Shown piece by piece: positions 1 through 12,954 of a stretch of 64,000 nucleotides of DNA (position 1 is the first letter of the stretch; the number at the start of each line of letters is the position of its first letter). A program made the position numbers and the translations under genes. The stretch lies in contig OX578135.1 in NCBI GenBank assembly GCA_951213105.1, positions 162,471,250 to 162,535,249 on the forward strand, given 5' to 3'. This DNA comes from Amaurobius ferox (Eukaryota > Arthropoda > Arachnida > Araneae > Amaurobiidae). The notes beneath the pieces were generated by a model. That model did not search any database and was not told the origin of the DNA. It saw only the letters and a list, made by a program, of their open reading frames with translations.

Positions 1-480
1 TATATACAAAGGTTAGCACGAATTGTGATTTTAAAATCTATTGATCTTCTTTTATGTAACATATTTATTGTACGAATTAAGATGTAATTTTATTTAACGT
101 CTTAGTAAAAGACGTTGTTACGAATTCTAATGTTTATTTATTTTTAATTTTTATTCACGAAAGCACGATGATATTTTATTACTACTTGAACAATCAGATA
201 GAAATTGAGTGGTCGTCAGTTCGCCACTTTCTGAAAACAAAATTTCTATTCCACTGTAACGATTATTGGGACATATCCCATGAATAAGCAGACTTTTAAA
301 ATTATTTATAGTGGATAATGCTCGGGGGTCTCACTGGTATTTATAGCATGCTCAATTAACGTTACGAATCTTTCTGCAATAGCGGTAAAGGGACATTTGG
401 AAAATGCTAAATTCGTTTGAGACAATAACTCAGGTAGCGTTGGTATAAGATTAGTTCCATTGCATTGCATATGTTTCTAT
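1..480. other. AT-rich stretch, no gene seen
   Basis: No coding signal. Bases 25-125 resemble 11268-11375 (shared core CATATTTATTGTACGA), so part of this stretch is a dispersed repeat of unknown class. Confidence 0.4.
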
Positions 481-730
481 GGTAATCGAAAGGAATAACC
501 CGACCCACCCTAAGGTATCCGGGAGACGACGAGTCGTCGCGACAACAAACCTGGGCCACTCAGCATACCGCCCAATCGAGCACCAGGGCACGTAGTCCCG
601 GCCAGCAGATCACGACCCACACCTCTAAGTCAGAACCGCGACGCGGAACAACAAAAAGGCACAAGCCAAAACCACAAAAGAACAACCACCAGACTCGCTC
701 GCTTGAGACTCATCCCGAAAGGGAAGTAGA
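481..730. other. GC-rich island, unassigned
   Basis: Much more GC-rich than its surroundings. It contains the 13-nt palindrome CGACGAGTCGTCG at 527-539. No convincing reading frame was found. It lies 0.4 kb beyond the end of the LINE remnant and could be another retroelement piece. Confidence 0.3.
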
Positions 731-1084
731 ACACAACTAACTTAGTTATGCAAAAATATAAATTATAATACAACAACACAACAATTGCAAACTTTACAAT
801 TTTTAATATACTGTGTATAAGATACCAATGACATATAAACTTCATATTCGAAGTTTCAAAAATAAGAGGCGTTTTCAATTTTTATTTACATATTTTTACA
901 ATATTACATTATTAATTTCCAACATATATCTTTTATACATTTTGAATAATTTCTCACTTAATAACAATGCTTGAGTATTACATTCCATTCTTAATTTCAT
1001 TCATTTGCATAACAAAATTTTCATGCATAACAATTTTCATACTTATGCATACATAATAAATAAAATTCAATATTCAACATGATT

Positions 1085-2088
1085 TAAATTTTGTTTACAA
1101 TATATATTTTTAATTCATTTGCATCTGTAAAAGATTGCTCATTATAAGCTTTACACCGTTCTGTGTCTTAATCTTTCTACACAGATTAATAAGAGAAACT
1201 TCTTTATAGTTGATGGGAAAGTATTGTCTTCTAATTTCATTCCATAATTCGCAGTCATAGATGCAATGTTGAATTGTCCCTAGGGCTTTTTGGCAGTGAC
1301 AATTTGCATCTTTTCCATAAAATCTTGCTTGATAAGTTCTTATTGCTCCGTGATTCGTCAAGACTTGATTCAGGTAGAAGTCCCCTATTTACTAGTTTAG
1401 TTGACACCTTTGATATTTGGGAATATAGGTATCGTCCTTTTATGCTTTCGTCCCATTTCTTCTGCCATTCCTTCATGCTTTCTTCATACATCATCGATTT
1501 AACTTGATAACAAAAACACGTTTTCAATAGTTTCTATTGTTAACGCTTCTTTTGCAAGTTCGTCTGCTTTTTCGTTCCCCTCCACTCCTACATGTGCTTT
1601 CACCCAATGTAGGTTCATTTTTCCCTTATAATTTAGGATTTCCTCTTTCAAACAATAAATATTCTTATTGTTTATCCTGGGTGAACATAATGCCATCAAT
1701 ACTGACCTTGAATCTGTGTAGATATCAATTTCATCAAATTGATTTATCTTGGTATATTCAATTGCTTTACTAATTGCGTACATTTCTGCATTAAAAACTG
1801 TGGTATTGTTATCTGTACGATGTAGTTCCATATGCTTAATTCCCTTCTCTATGTAGACTACAAAAGAACTTCCAACTTTATGGTCTATTTTGGATCCATC
1901 TGTATAAATCCCTCTTTTACAATTTCCTTCCTCTCCATCCCACTTGATTACTTTTCATTCCAAGGTGCAACGTTTGTTACATATGGTATTTCCACAATTT
2001 CGTACTTAATCATTCTACGTGCTAATTCAATTTCACTCTTCCAGTGATACAATCTATAATTATAATAACTTGCCTCTCTCTTGGTTTT
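1085..2088 (-). mobile_element. non-LTR retrotransposon ORF2 tail (RNase H), degenerate
   Basis: On the minus strand, three overlapping frames together give the C-terminal part of a LINE ORF2 with an RNase H domain (I/Jockey/R1-like clades carry one). The RNase H acidic residues are visible: D in IYTDGSK, E in FNAEMYAI and D in IYTDSRSVL, followed by LHWVKAHVGVEGNEKADELA. After two frameshifts the chain ends in a CHC...H...C zinc-knuckle-like tail (CHCQKALGTIQHCIYDC). The upstream end abuts a family C repeat at about 2089, so the reverse transcriptase part is absent from the window. It is non-functional as it stands. Confidence 0.85.
1499..1910 (-). pseudogene. RNase H domain of a LINE ORF2
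   Basis: The core of the LINE remnant. An open stretch of 110 codons (1831 to 1499) contains the second and third catalytic acidic residues and the WVKAHVG segment. The first catalytic aspartate, in YTDGS, sits just upstream in the same frame (about 1890-1900). The frame breaks after NVFLLSS and continues in another frame to the zinc-knuckle tail. Confidence 0.82.
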
Positions 2089-3311
2089 TAACACTTTACA
2101 ACAAAGTTGAAAAGTGTTTATGACTTTGTTCATTCTGTCTGTCTGTCTGTCCATTAGCACGATAACTGCCGTAAAAATGACTTAATCAAAATGAAATTTT
2201 TGTTGTTCAAACGGTTTATAGAACCTATGGGAATATAAATGAGTAATATCACCCAATTAGTTTTGGATTGAACCCGGATTGAAAAAATGAAATACATTGA
2301 ACCCTATGGGACCTAATTTTTCAAACATTTTTTAAGCGGATTTAAAATTCCAAATTGCTTCGAAAATTTTAGGTAATATTCAAATTATCCCATAAAATAT
2401 ATTAAAAAAATTTCAGCAAAATATATTCAGTAGTTTTTTAAATAAAAATTAAAATAACAATTACACCTCTTATAGGAAGCGATCACGTGACCCACTTCAA
2501 AATGAAATATGGCATCCATCTTGTCTCAAAATCGTGATTTTTAATATTCTTTTTAATTCATATTGAGTGTTGTATCCGTCCTGAAACCGCTTTATTTTTG
2601 CTTAAATTCTGTGCATCTACATACTGAAACAACACAATTACAATATATTTGAGTTTAAATGATCATCCAAATTTGATTATTTCTACAACGAAGCCTATTT
2701 TTCACTTATGTAAAATGTAAACAGCAAAATATGTAGAATGAGTTATACAAGAATTGCTGCATTTCTTTAACGCAAAATTATTTAGCTCATGGAGTCTGCA
2801 TAGCTGATATGAATGAAATATTCATTGATTTTACAGAGAGAAGCACGATTTTTTTCAATGAAGTTTTAAGCATAGAGTTTAATTACTTGTAGCTCCACGG
2901 CCTTAAGTTTTAAATAAAATAAATTATTATAGCATTGTGATGAATGAAATGAATGGGAAAATGTTTATGAATGAAATGCTGCTTTTATAGAGAGAGCCAG
3001 TCGATTTATATTTCGATGAAGTTTTCAAATATAATAAATTATTGTAGTATTATGATCATTTTAAAAATATTACCGAGGAATGTATCGCATTTTAGAGATG
3101 TTTAAACCAGGCAATTTATATTTCAATGCCGTCATTTGAATGAAGTTCATTTTCTTCGATGAAGTTTTAAGTTTTCAAATATAATAAATTAATGTAGTAT
3201 TGTGATAAGTTTAAAAATATTACCGAGGAATGTATTGCATTTTAGAGATGTTTAAATAAAATTGCATTGAAGTTGGAAAGTGTTTCATAATCAATGCTTT
3301 AAGCATGATGG
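2089..3311 (-). mobile_element. family C element, DINE/Helentron-like
   Basis: Non-coding repeat, 3' end at the left. The 3' terminal hairpin is AACACTTT...AAAGTGTT (2090-2118), followed by a short (GTCT)n run at 2137-2152. The right (5') end is AAGTTGGAAAGTGTTTCATA followed by a second hairpin (ATCAATGC tttaa GCATGAT). A segment near 3000-3070 recurs at 3140-3260, an internal duplication. It abuts the LINE remnant at 2088. Confidence 0.7.
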
Positions 3312-5800
3312 ATCTTTCTTGTTATATCTAATGGAATACAACCTGAGAGGATTTGTAATGAATCATTTGCTATAGTTCTATAGCACTTCGTTAATGTTTC
3401 TATGGTAAAAGAATATTGAATAAAAAATATTTATTTAAACTGCTAATTTTGCAGAATTAAATTATCAGTGCAATGCAGATTAGAACTTATAATAAAGAAT
3501 ATTCCTACGTATTCAAATTTATTTAACACTACAATCTTAGTTTATATATTCGGTACCCTGTTCTAATACTAAGTAAAAGAAACTTATAGCATCAAGTCAT
3601 AATTAAAAAACTTTGATTTAAAAATAATCAAAAACATAAATATTATACGCTTTCCTGTTGTATCAAATGAGAACAACATATGGGACTTTACTACCATTAC
3701 AGTGACACTTAGATATATTTATCAAAGCATTATGGTATTTTCAATCCTTTTCATCGTTTTGTTCCCTTCTCTCTAGCTCTACTTTCTCTTGGGCTGTATT
3801 ACGAACATGCGATTGCTCTCTAACTCAACCGTTTGGGCTCGTTTGCATGGGCTTTTAAAACTTTAAACGCATATTCTAATCAGCATCAATCCTTGCAAAT
3901 CAATTAATACGAAATCTTCGTTTGTATTGATTTTCGAGATGATTGGTTGAAAAAAAAAATTAATTGGGAATGTTGATGGGGGCAGGGAATGACACTATGG
4001 AAAAAGTGTGGAATTTTCTTTAAATAATAACCGTAAACGGATTTTCTCGTTCCATTTTATTTTGACGTTTATTTAACAAACGACACCAAACTTCGCAGTT
4101 TGAATATCTAAATTATCTAAAGTCTTGATTCATAAATAAATTTTTCGATTTAATCAAAATATCTCCATTTAATTTTATTAATATTTAAAAACCTTATAAG
4201 AAGCCAAATAAAAAATTATGAAATATATAATACAGACATATGCATGCTTCTTCCACTACGTGGTACATAACTGCCTGGGCGTATACCTAGTTTATCAATT
4301 GTTAATAATTATTAATTACCATAAATAATTAATGAATATTATTACAATATTTAATAAAATATTTTGCACCCATTTGAAAAATTTCCGTACACTGCCAATA
4401 AATTCATAAATATTCCTAAACAAAACGCATAACCAATTATCGTATCATTCACACGCATCCTTTTCTCCATTTATTTGCAGATGAGATGCGGATTTATTTG
4501 CTCCAATGCAGAGACTTATACCCCAGAGAAATGACCTTATTAGCATAAAAAGGCGCGATCGCCTAACTTACCCTCCGAAGGAAGAATTGATTTCAATCTC
4601 GCGGCCAAGAAATACAATTCATGAAAACCATGTCCGACAAGGAAAAACCGGGAGAAAGTAAACTTCCACGTAATCGTTCCTTTAACGAAATTCTTTTCAT
4701 CTTCTCTCGAAAGAAAGAGAAATCGAAATGGCATTTGCGGCATAGTCCATGAATTTCATTTTCCGCTTTAGCGCGTTTCTTTTCAGAAACGTGTTCGCCA
4801 AGGTCCAGATAATGAAACTGCGATCGCTTAATAAAAATGCAATATTGAAATGTAACTGTATTTATGAGATTACCATAGAGGTAAAAATGTCTTATAGAGC
4901 AGGAGATATCTTACATATTATGAGAAATCTATCTCTGATGCCGGCATATCAAAAATTTATTTATTTGTTTATAAATGTAAATTACATATTTTCGGGACTG
5001 AACTGCAAGATTAATTATTTTTGCCACTCGCTAGAAACAACAATTTCAGCAACGCCTGTGTTCATGACAGTAAATATTAAACTATGAATAAAATTATATT
5101 TCAGTTGATACATTTTTATCAGTTGTGTCTCATAATAAACCAAAATTATTAAATAAAATACAATGTAAAATGTTGCGCAAAGAAAATGTGAAATATTGTA
5201 ACATTTTTCAACAGAATGTGAACGCATTTACTTGAGCAGCATTTTACTGCGTGTTCTATTAATTCGTTGTTTGGGTGAAAAGTCACATTCTGTATTCAAT
5301 ATCCTAAATGTCATTTACTCTGAATCAATAGCAAGCATTTACGTATACTGCGCAGTTCAATTCATAAGACGTAATAAACCCCAATCATATCGTTAGTTTA
5401 AACAGTTTTACCTATATTACATATGCTTAACTTTTCGACGCTGGTACTCCCATTGAGCAGTACTGCTGCTCTAAAGAACTAACTAGCAGGGTCACGACAA
5501 CATCTTCGTGATGGTTAAACGAAAGAGTGTTTTAGAAAGTGTTGTCATCGACCGCCTCTGAAGTGCACGCGACCACCGTGTGATGTCACGTGAGCCTCCA
5601 ATACTATGCCAGGTTTAACCTCACACATTGTTGACTTCGTGTCTGCTGAGTTCAATGACCTACTAAACGAATTCTTAACGCTAAATCTGTTTAGTAGTAG
5701 GTCCAAAACAAAAATAATTTAAGCGATCATTTTTATATAAATTTGAAACGTGACATTTAGTTATTTTAATACATAAAATATAGTAAACTAGTATTTATGC
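3312..5800. other. intron-like sequence, no gene recognised
   Basis: AT-rich sequence without a supported gene. A moderately GC-richer patch at about 5440-5690 has no recognisable frame or RNA fold. ORFs here lack codon bias and homology I can name. Confidence 0.4.
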
Positions 5801-5816
5801 ACTTACGGGTATCTCC

Positions 5817-5844
5817 CCCCACCACCACCACCACACACACACAT
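5817..5844 (+). repeat. (CCA)n(CA)n microsatellite
   Basis: A C-run followed by CCACCACCA and then a CA tract. Confidence 0.75.
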
Positions 5845-6321
5845 CAAATGTTTTTGTCCCAAGTATTCATTTGCAGCAGTTTTAGTGTTTGTAGAAGAGT
5901 ACATATTGTTCTTTGTTGCATTTGAAAAGAACAGGTTTAAAATATTTTAAAATTTGGAAGTACGACAGAAATTTTTAAACCGTAACAAGTTATCCCTCAA
6001 TGATTGATGTTTCTAACTCTTGATGGTAGATCTGCATGGTTAAACACTTCCCTAGCCTGAAGAAATTTACAAATGTAAAAAGAAATCAGATCTGAACATC
6101 ATTAAACTTCGGTCCTGTCCGGCCCGAAATTATTTGTATTGAAAACATGAATTTGTGAAATTTTTGTGCGAAGAATTGAGTTAAAAGTTTTTTTAAAAGC
6201 ATTTTTATTTACATAGCCTAAATAAATACAATAATTTCATGTACTCAATTAAAATTTATTTAAAAATTTTTTTAAATTAAATAAGCTCATCTCGGCCGTT
6301 CCCGATTTTTTGAAAACGCAG

Positions 6322-6374
6322 CTCGAGCCTAGCCCACGGATCAGGTGGGGATTAAGTCCGTGGGCCAGCCCGAG
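6322..6374. other. GC-rich stem-loop
   Basis: GCCCACGGA at 6332-6340 pairs perfectly with TCCGTGGGC at 6357-6365 across a 16-nt loop. The stem extends outwards with CTCG/CGAG after a small bulge. No host transcript is identified. Confidence 0.6.
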
Positions 6375-6714
6375 CAGACCTATGAGCAATGTAAAGCACT
6401 TTTGAGGTGAAAGTTTAAATTGTATCAATATAGTAGCATTTAACAACCCATTAAATCCCATTAGGAAGTTTTACTACCAACAAATTTTAAAACAATGGAG
6501 CACAAAACTGTACAACAATTATGCGATAGTTAACCATTTCCCAATCTCAAATACCATCCCGCCTTCCTATTATAAATCAAAATGTTTTCACACAGATATA
6601 TAGAGTTATTCATAAAAACATGGTAGATCCCGCATATAGCGAAGTCGAAAGATTCGTTATAACCGATATTTGCAAATACCGATAAAAAGTTTAGGCGTGA
6701 GATAAACAATAAAA

Positions 6715-7550
6715 ATCTGATGTAGGAAGCACATTGCAGACTCATATTCGCGTTCTCTTTATTTCTTTAATAATTCATTACACTGAGTTTAATTGCACAA
6801 AATAACAACCATAATTATTTAAAATTACACGGAATTTGCACTTTTAATTCAATTATCGTTTTCATTTGGTAGCTGGGCTTATTTTCTAAAGTGGTGTAGC
6901 GAAAATGCGAAAAATCTAAAATATCTCGAGAACGGCTAGTCTTAGTGTAATGGGGTTGATCTTATTCTTTTGATCGTTAAAAATTACGTATAAAACAAGC
7001 ATTTAATTGATATATTTGAGCATACGAATTTTTGTTATTTTTGATTTTGACAATTTTTGCGGTCCATTTCGCAAAAAAAAAAAAAAAAAAAAATAAAGGC
7101 AGGTTCTTTTTTTTTTCCGAATCGTACTAAAATCTAATCAGCATCAGGGTATCCCACAAGTGACTGATCTTCCAAATTTTGTAAAATTTGATATATTCGT
7201 TTCACAGCTAGACTGGATACAGGCAATTTTTACGGACCATTTCGCAAAAAAAGGCGGGTTCTTTTATCCCGAATTGTACCAAAAACTAATCAGCACCAGG
7301 GTCAGACACAAGTGTCGTTCCTACCAAATTTTATGAAATTCGGGTTTATTAGTTTTTGAGTTAGAGTGGATATATATATTGCACAGACAGACACATACGC
7401 AGACAGACACACACACAGACGTCACGCTAAAAATAGTGTTTTCGTGTTCTAGAGGTCCAAAAACGTGTAGATCCATTAAAAACTCGAGTTGCGATTTTCG
7501 ACATGATTCCAATACTTTCCCTATACATTGCCATGTATTTCAGAGAAAGT
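6715..7550 (+). mobile_element. family A element
   Basis: The 5' end TCTGATG (diverged hairpin) is followed by two internal modules (AAATTTTGT..., CAGCACCAGGGT...), a (CA/GACA)n tract near 7380-7420, the 3' block GTAGATCC...CGATTTTCGACATG and a terminal ACTTTCCCT...AGAAAGT hairpin. No coding capacity. About 38 bases separate it from the next copy in the same orientation. Confidence 0.8.
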
Positions 7551-7587
7551 AAAAAGGACTTATCTGACTGCATATTGTAAAACAAAA

Positions 7588-8347
7588 AATCTGATGTGGG
7601 CAGCACATGACTTTCCCTGCATACTTATATGCACGTTCTATTTATTTAAATTGAATTTAATTAATTTTTAATTCAATTTTCGTTCTCATTTGAAAACTGG
7701 ACTTATTTTCAAAAATGGTGTAGGAAAAATACGAAAAACTAAAATATCTCGAGAACGGCTAGTCCTAGTGTAATGGGGTTGGTCTTATTCTTTTCTTCGC
7801 TAAAAATTACGTAATAAACCAGCATTTAATGGCTATATTTGAGCATACGTAGTTCTTAAGTTTAGATTTTGATGATTTTTGCGGGCCATTTTGCAAAAAA
7901 AGGCAGGTTATTTTTTTTCGAATTATACCAAAATCTAATCAGCACTAGGGTGGCCTACAAGCGACTTATCTACCAAATTTTGTGAAATTCGGTCCATTAG
8001 TTTTTCTGTTAGAGTGGATACAAGCTTTTGCAGGCCATTTCGCAAAAAAAGGCGGGTTCTTTTAACCCGAGTCATACCCAAAACTAATCAGCACCAGATT
8101 TGTACACAAGTGACTTACCTACCAAATTTTATGAAATTCGGTCAATTAGTTTTTTAGTTAGAGTGGATACAAAATCTGCACAGACAGACAGACAGACACA
8201 CAGACACACACACAGACGTCACGCTAAAAATACTTTTCTCGTATTCTAGAGGTCTCGAAACGTGTAGATCCGTCGAAAACTCGAGTTGCAATTTTCGACA
8301 TGATTCCAATACTTTCCCTATACATTACCATGTATTGAAGGGAAAGT
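7588..8347 (+). mobile_element. family A element
   Basis: A well-preserved 760-bp copy. 5' hairpin TGATGTGGGCAGCACATGA then ACTTTCCCTGC; (GACA)n(CA)n at 8182-8216; 3' hairpin from ACTTTCCCTATACATTACCA to AGGGAAAGT, with AAAA beyond. Confidence 0.85.
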
Positions 8348-9700
8348 AAAAAATCAATATATTAAGGTTGAAATATATTGCTATTTTATTTATGTTGAAA
8401 TAAACCTGAAATTTCCTTTTCAATATTTGAATTTAAAGCATATTTGCATAGCACTTTCCCTATTGTATGCTAGGAGCGCCTAGATTCTATGTAAATGGTC
8501 TCTGTACATTGTGGACTTTGAAACAGTCATGCAAATTTTGGAGGCTTTCCATAGCAATTTTTATGTTATCCTCCCTCTTTTAAAATTAATTTCGGTTTCT
8601 TCGGAGATTCGGATTCATCAGACGTATTATCAGCAACTGATAGCAATAACTGCATTATAGGTCTCTTGTGCTTCTGTTTTAACACAATCATCGCTTACTC
8701 GTTAAAATTAAGATTGCAACCATCATGGCAAAATTTCTTTCTCTTTTAACCTATTCCACACCACATTGAACTATCTTCATGCACAGTATCGGAAATGAAA
8801 GATTATTGGATTTCTCCTAAAAACCCAGTAGTTTTTCTCTAAACATCGGGCCAGATATTATTTAAAATTTCGCAGGAAATCTTCATGTGTTTAGGCTATC
8901 TCAAGGTATCTGGGGGGAGTGTTTAGAGTTTTATAAGCATTGGTTAGACTCACCATAACTAGGTATGAGTCTTTTGTTTCCACAATAATTGTTGTTCCCG
9001 GGATTTTTCTTTTTTACAAGAAGTTCCATGAAAATAATTTTTTCTTTTTCTCTCCCACACTGAAAAGACCGTAACACCCATTGTATAAATAACTAATTGT
9101 TCGTTATAAAAGTGTTGCAGATACAAGGTAACAGAAAAAAAAATTGTAATAACCGACACTTCGCTACATCCGAGCTTGCTATAAGTGGACTCCACTGTAG
9201 AAAAGAAATATGAATATGTGTTCTAATGTTATAAACGATGGGCACTTCTTGAATATGAAAATTCATATGTGTGCATTTTTTCCAACAGGCATGTCCTACG
9301 CCTACTTTTAATAAGACAAGCATTTGCATAAGCCTGCTTTTATTAAAGCAAGCATTTTTGTGCCTACTTTTATTAAGGAAGTACGTGTCCTTCGTATTCC
9401 CCTGAGTAGCAGTTACCTCTTCAGTGGAATGTTACAATGTTATTTCTCCTTAATCTGAGTATCGCCGCAAGGAAACCAATTTTAAAGGCAAGATAGTTTG
9501 TACTCTGCCTCTATGCAAAACCGGGGGAATGTGAAATACTTAAATGCATATTTAAATATATATACATATTTAAATACATAGGTATTTTGTAATTGTTTTA
9601 TTTTCTAATACACAGTAGTATATAGGGATGCTTTGGGGTCGAAAATTTAAATTCGAAATTTTAATTCATTTACGCATCTGAATCTTCCATTGTCAGGATG
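8348..9700. other. intron-like sequence, nothing recognised
   Basis: No gene or assigned repeat. ORFs here are short and lack any recognisable motif. Confidence 0.4.
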
Positions 9701-9756
9701 CCGCTCCTATTATAGAGGATGTCAGCAAGAAAACTTGATACAGATAATAGCAGAAA

Positions 9757-9819
9757 GAAAACTTGCTATGTGCCACAATTTTACGATATTCGCAAAATTG
9801 TGTCTCATAGCAAGTTTTC
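9757..9819. other. long hairpin, pre-miRNA-like or palindromic repeat
   Basis: GAAAACTTGCTATG (9757-9770) pairs perfectly with CATAGCAAGTTTTC (9806-9819). After a symmetric 4x4 internal loop, ACAATTTT pairs with AAAATTGT around an 11-nt loop. That makes 22 base pairs in 63 nt. The size suits an arthropod pre-miRNA, but a small transposon-derived palindrome would look the same. Confidence 0.65.
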
Positions 9820-9899
9820 TCAGTCATTGCAGATTTCGACTATTCCCTGCTGATCAGCCCATACTAAGCGCGAAAGCAGTCCATGAATGTTGATATTGG

Positions 9900-10600
9900 T
9901 AATGGGAGCGTAATCCTAACTTTGGGAAGGCTCCTTAAAGGCGGGTTTTATGTCTGCATCCATCTTCAATTATTAGTCAACAATTTTGACGTGTGCGTGC
10001 ATATTTGCGTGTGTGTGTGAACGAAATCCTGTATGGTAAAATGAAGATAAGAGGCCTCATTATATACATTCTCACTGAGCTTTTGAAAGGGGGTTAAATG
10101 AGAAACTAAGAAAAAAAACCCCTGGTTTTTGAGACTGTAACTTAAAACATGCGCTGAGTTGTGTCGTTAGTCTGGGCACAAGTGATTTCATATCTTGATA
10201 CACATGGTTACGAGCCCCTATTAAGCGCAATAGACGCTCGTCATCATTTCTGGTAATTACTTAATTTCTTTATGTTTCAATCCTGTTTTTCTAATTATGC
10301 TTGTCGATTGAGCATATGGTGTTCACAGTAACTAACTATCACCAAATTTAGAAACAAGCATTTGTTTTGGTTAATTTAGAATAGATGCCCAGTTCTTATA
10401 AAGAATATATCCTGTTGCATGTGTAGTAAATATATCAAAAATGAATTAATAACTAGGATCAATGAAGAAAAACAATGAGTTATGCTAAAGTAAATAAAAT
10501 ATGGCTTCCATGACGAAAAAAGTGGAATAGCACCAAGTTTAAGTCCAAGGTTATAATGATGAGCGCATCAATGAATCTCGCTATAAAATACATTGTCACG
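9900..10600. other. intron-like sequence, nothing recognised
   Basis: AT-rich; a short GT-rich tract lies near 9990-10017. No coding or RNA signal found. Confidence 0.35.
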
Positions 10601-10664
10601 GATTCTAACGTTTATATTATCATTATATATATATATTTTTTTTACTTACTCATACGCAGTATTA

Positions 10665-10930
10665 AGAAAGTATTGTTTTTTTTCACGAAAATTTTCGATT
10701 TCAAGATTTTAATGCTAATATATATGTTTTAGGACCTCCTGAACACGTTTTGACTATTTTTGGAGTGATGTCTGTCTGTGGTCGATTTCTTGCCTACACG
10801 ATAACTGCCACAAATCGGATTTTTGCGAAATGTTAGATTCTGATTTGTTGATGAAAAATCTACACCTAGGTAGAATTGTTTTTAATTGGAGAGAAATCTT
10901 TGAAATTTATTCGAAATTTTATATTTTCAT
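10665..10930 (-). repeat. diverged relative of family A/B
   Basis: Contains AAGAAAGTATTG, then TTTTCGATTTC, GGACCTCC...CACGTTTTGAC and GGAGTGATGTCTGTCTGTG in the same order as the 3' block of family B read on the minus strand. No termini are defined. Confidence 0.4.
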
Positions 10931-11213
10931 AACCTTTTGCTTACGGGTGGGACAGCGTCCATCCCAAACAAAGAACCTCTCAAAAAGACAGGTATTTGGC
11001 ATACCCTATCCCAAACAGTTCGATCTCCCTTTGCAGACATTGGCGTCCATGGACGCCAATTTTGTCCTGTATGAGTATGTCGAGATGAGCCACATTCCAG
11101 TTACTCCCCCACTGGGTTCCGGTCTAAATAGGGTGGCTCTTCCCGGCCGTCCAAACAGTTACCTTACACCTTTCAGGTCGGTCGGACGGTCTGGGTCTCA
11201 ACAACAACAACAC
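10931..11213 (+). mobile_element. retroposon with (CAA)n 3' tail
   Basis: A GC-rich block of about 280 bp ending GGTCTCAACAACAACAACAC. Its last 50 or so bases recur as an independent insertion with target duplication at 13824-13874, so this is the 3' end of a retroposed element (LINE 3' end or SINE). The left boundary is placed by composition only. Confidence 0.55.
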
Positions 11214-12068
11214 TCTAATTACTTTTCTTTTGTTTTTACTTTTCACAAACAAATATTATCGCAAATCTTAATTTAAAATCGAATAATCTCATATCACATA
11301 TTTATTGTACGAGTTAGGGCGTAATTTTGTTATAATTTATTAGTGAAAAAAAAAGGTAGTGATAGATTTTAACGTTTTCTTTGACCTATTATTGTTTAAC
11401 AAATTAATCGTAGTGCAGAATGCGGGCGTGTTTCACAAATTATAATAAATGCCATTAAACTACTATCGAATTCGATGCTTTTTCTTTATTTAACATTAAA
11501 TACAAGTGGATTTGAACAATACGAAATACGATTGCATGAGAAAGTCTAGTGATGCCTCTCGCTTTTTCGTTTTCGAAATGCGCCTCTTTCGGAAATACAT
11601 ATTGCTTTCTTCACACGACTAAGTGCTTACCTCGACTTTAGAATGCACGAAGACATCCAAAAGATAATGAAACCAAGGCAATTAAGTGGATGCCAGCGTC
11701 ATTTCCCAGCAACCCAAGCATGCATGGGTGACAATTTACAAGGGATGGAGGAAGAGAGTTTAGGATATTTAATATTTTTTTTCTGCCGCCAATTTCACCC
11801 ACTCCTTGATAAAGGACAAGCAGGGTTAACGATGCATTTTTATAGAGATTAAGAAGTTGCTGGTACAAAGGCAATTATCGTCAATCAATATGCAGCTATT
11901 TCTCCCTTGTAAATTAAAAGTAATAATATGAGAAGGGGGGAAAAAGAGCGGAGGCAAAGAAATGACTTTACTCTTTAAATTCATCTATTAAAGTGCATGA
12001 ACAATCTTTTTGAGTCAATGGTTCAAATGACATATTTTAGGTGTGACGATGCAAAGGGATTAAAAAAA
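11214..12068. other. intron-like sequence
   Basis: Bases 11268-11375 match a segment at 25-125. The rest, including a GC-richer patch at 11640-11860, has no identifiable gene. Confidence 0.35.
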
Positions 12069-12069
12069 A

Positions 12070-12869
12070 AATCTGATGTGAGCAACACATGACTTTCCTT
12101 ATATAATGTAATAAATTTACTACTTTTACAGTAAAAAAATAGGTTTTTCTTATAGTAGATACTTATATTCTTTCCAAGATATTGAATTTTCGACAATTAG
12201 TCGTCATTTTCATTGATTTAGTGTCATTTTTATTCATTTGGCGAGATTTTCGTTAATTTGGCAACATTTAAAAAAGTCGCCAAGTTGGCGACATTCCGGC
12301 AAATTCGTCGCCAAAATCTCGCCAAGCGTTATGGACGAAGAAATAAGTTATTCTTACAGCAGATAAACGATTATTGGCGATCAAATACAAAAGTATTACT
12401 CAAAGTATCTTTTTTCATGACTGGAACGAGCTAGATCCACGAGAATGATGTTACCCAATTTATCGCATGGTTTTACACATGAAAAGTGAGCATGTTTCTC
12501 AATAGGAAATATTTTTTTTTATTTTATATAACTTTTTGATAATTTTTTTCAAAACTGTGCAATATCTCGAGAACGGTTCATGTTAGCTTTCTAAAATTTA
12601 TGTCAATCGTTTTCTAATGAAAAATTACATAAGAAATGTCTATTTGCGTAACTTTATTAGCGGTTTTGATTTTTTGACGATTTTTTCAAAATTTCACTCG
12701 AAAATTTATGGGGGGGTTCTGAACATTCGATTGCGTATAAAAGCAATAGGCTTCCAGTGTTTACGGATTGTGATTTTTGTACCAAATTTCGTTCGAATCG
12801 GTCCATTCGTTAGTCAGTTATCGTCTCCATAGACTCACTGACACACACACACACAAACACACATACTGT

Positions 12870-12904
<35 letters not shown>

Positions 12905-12910
12905 ATACTG

Positions 12911-12954
<44 letters not shown>

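Noticed and set aside
4749..5087. 112-codon + strand ORF
   Set aside because: Composition follows AT-rich intron; no domain, no start context, no exon borders.
10830..11276. 148-codon + strand ORF
   Set aside because: It crosses from a diverged repeat into a non-coding (CAA)n retroposon; its openness reflects the GC-rich block, and it contains no recognisable domain.
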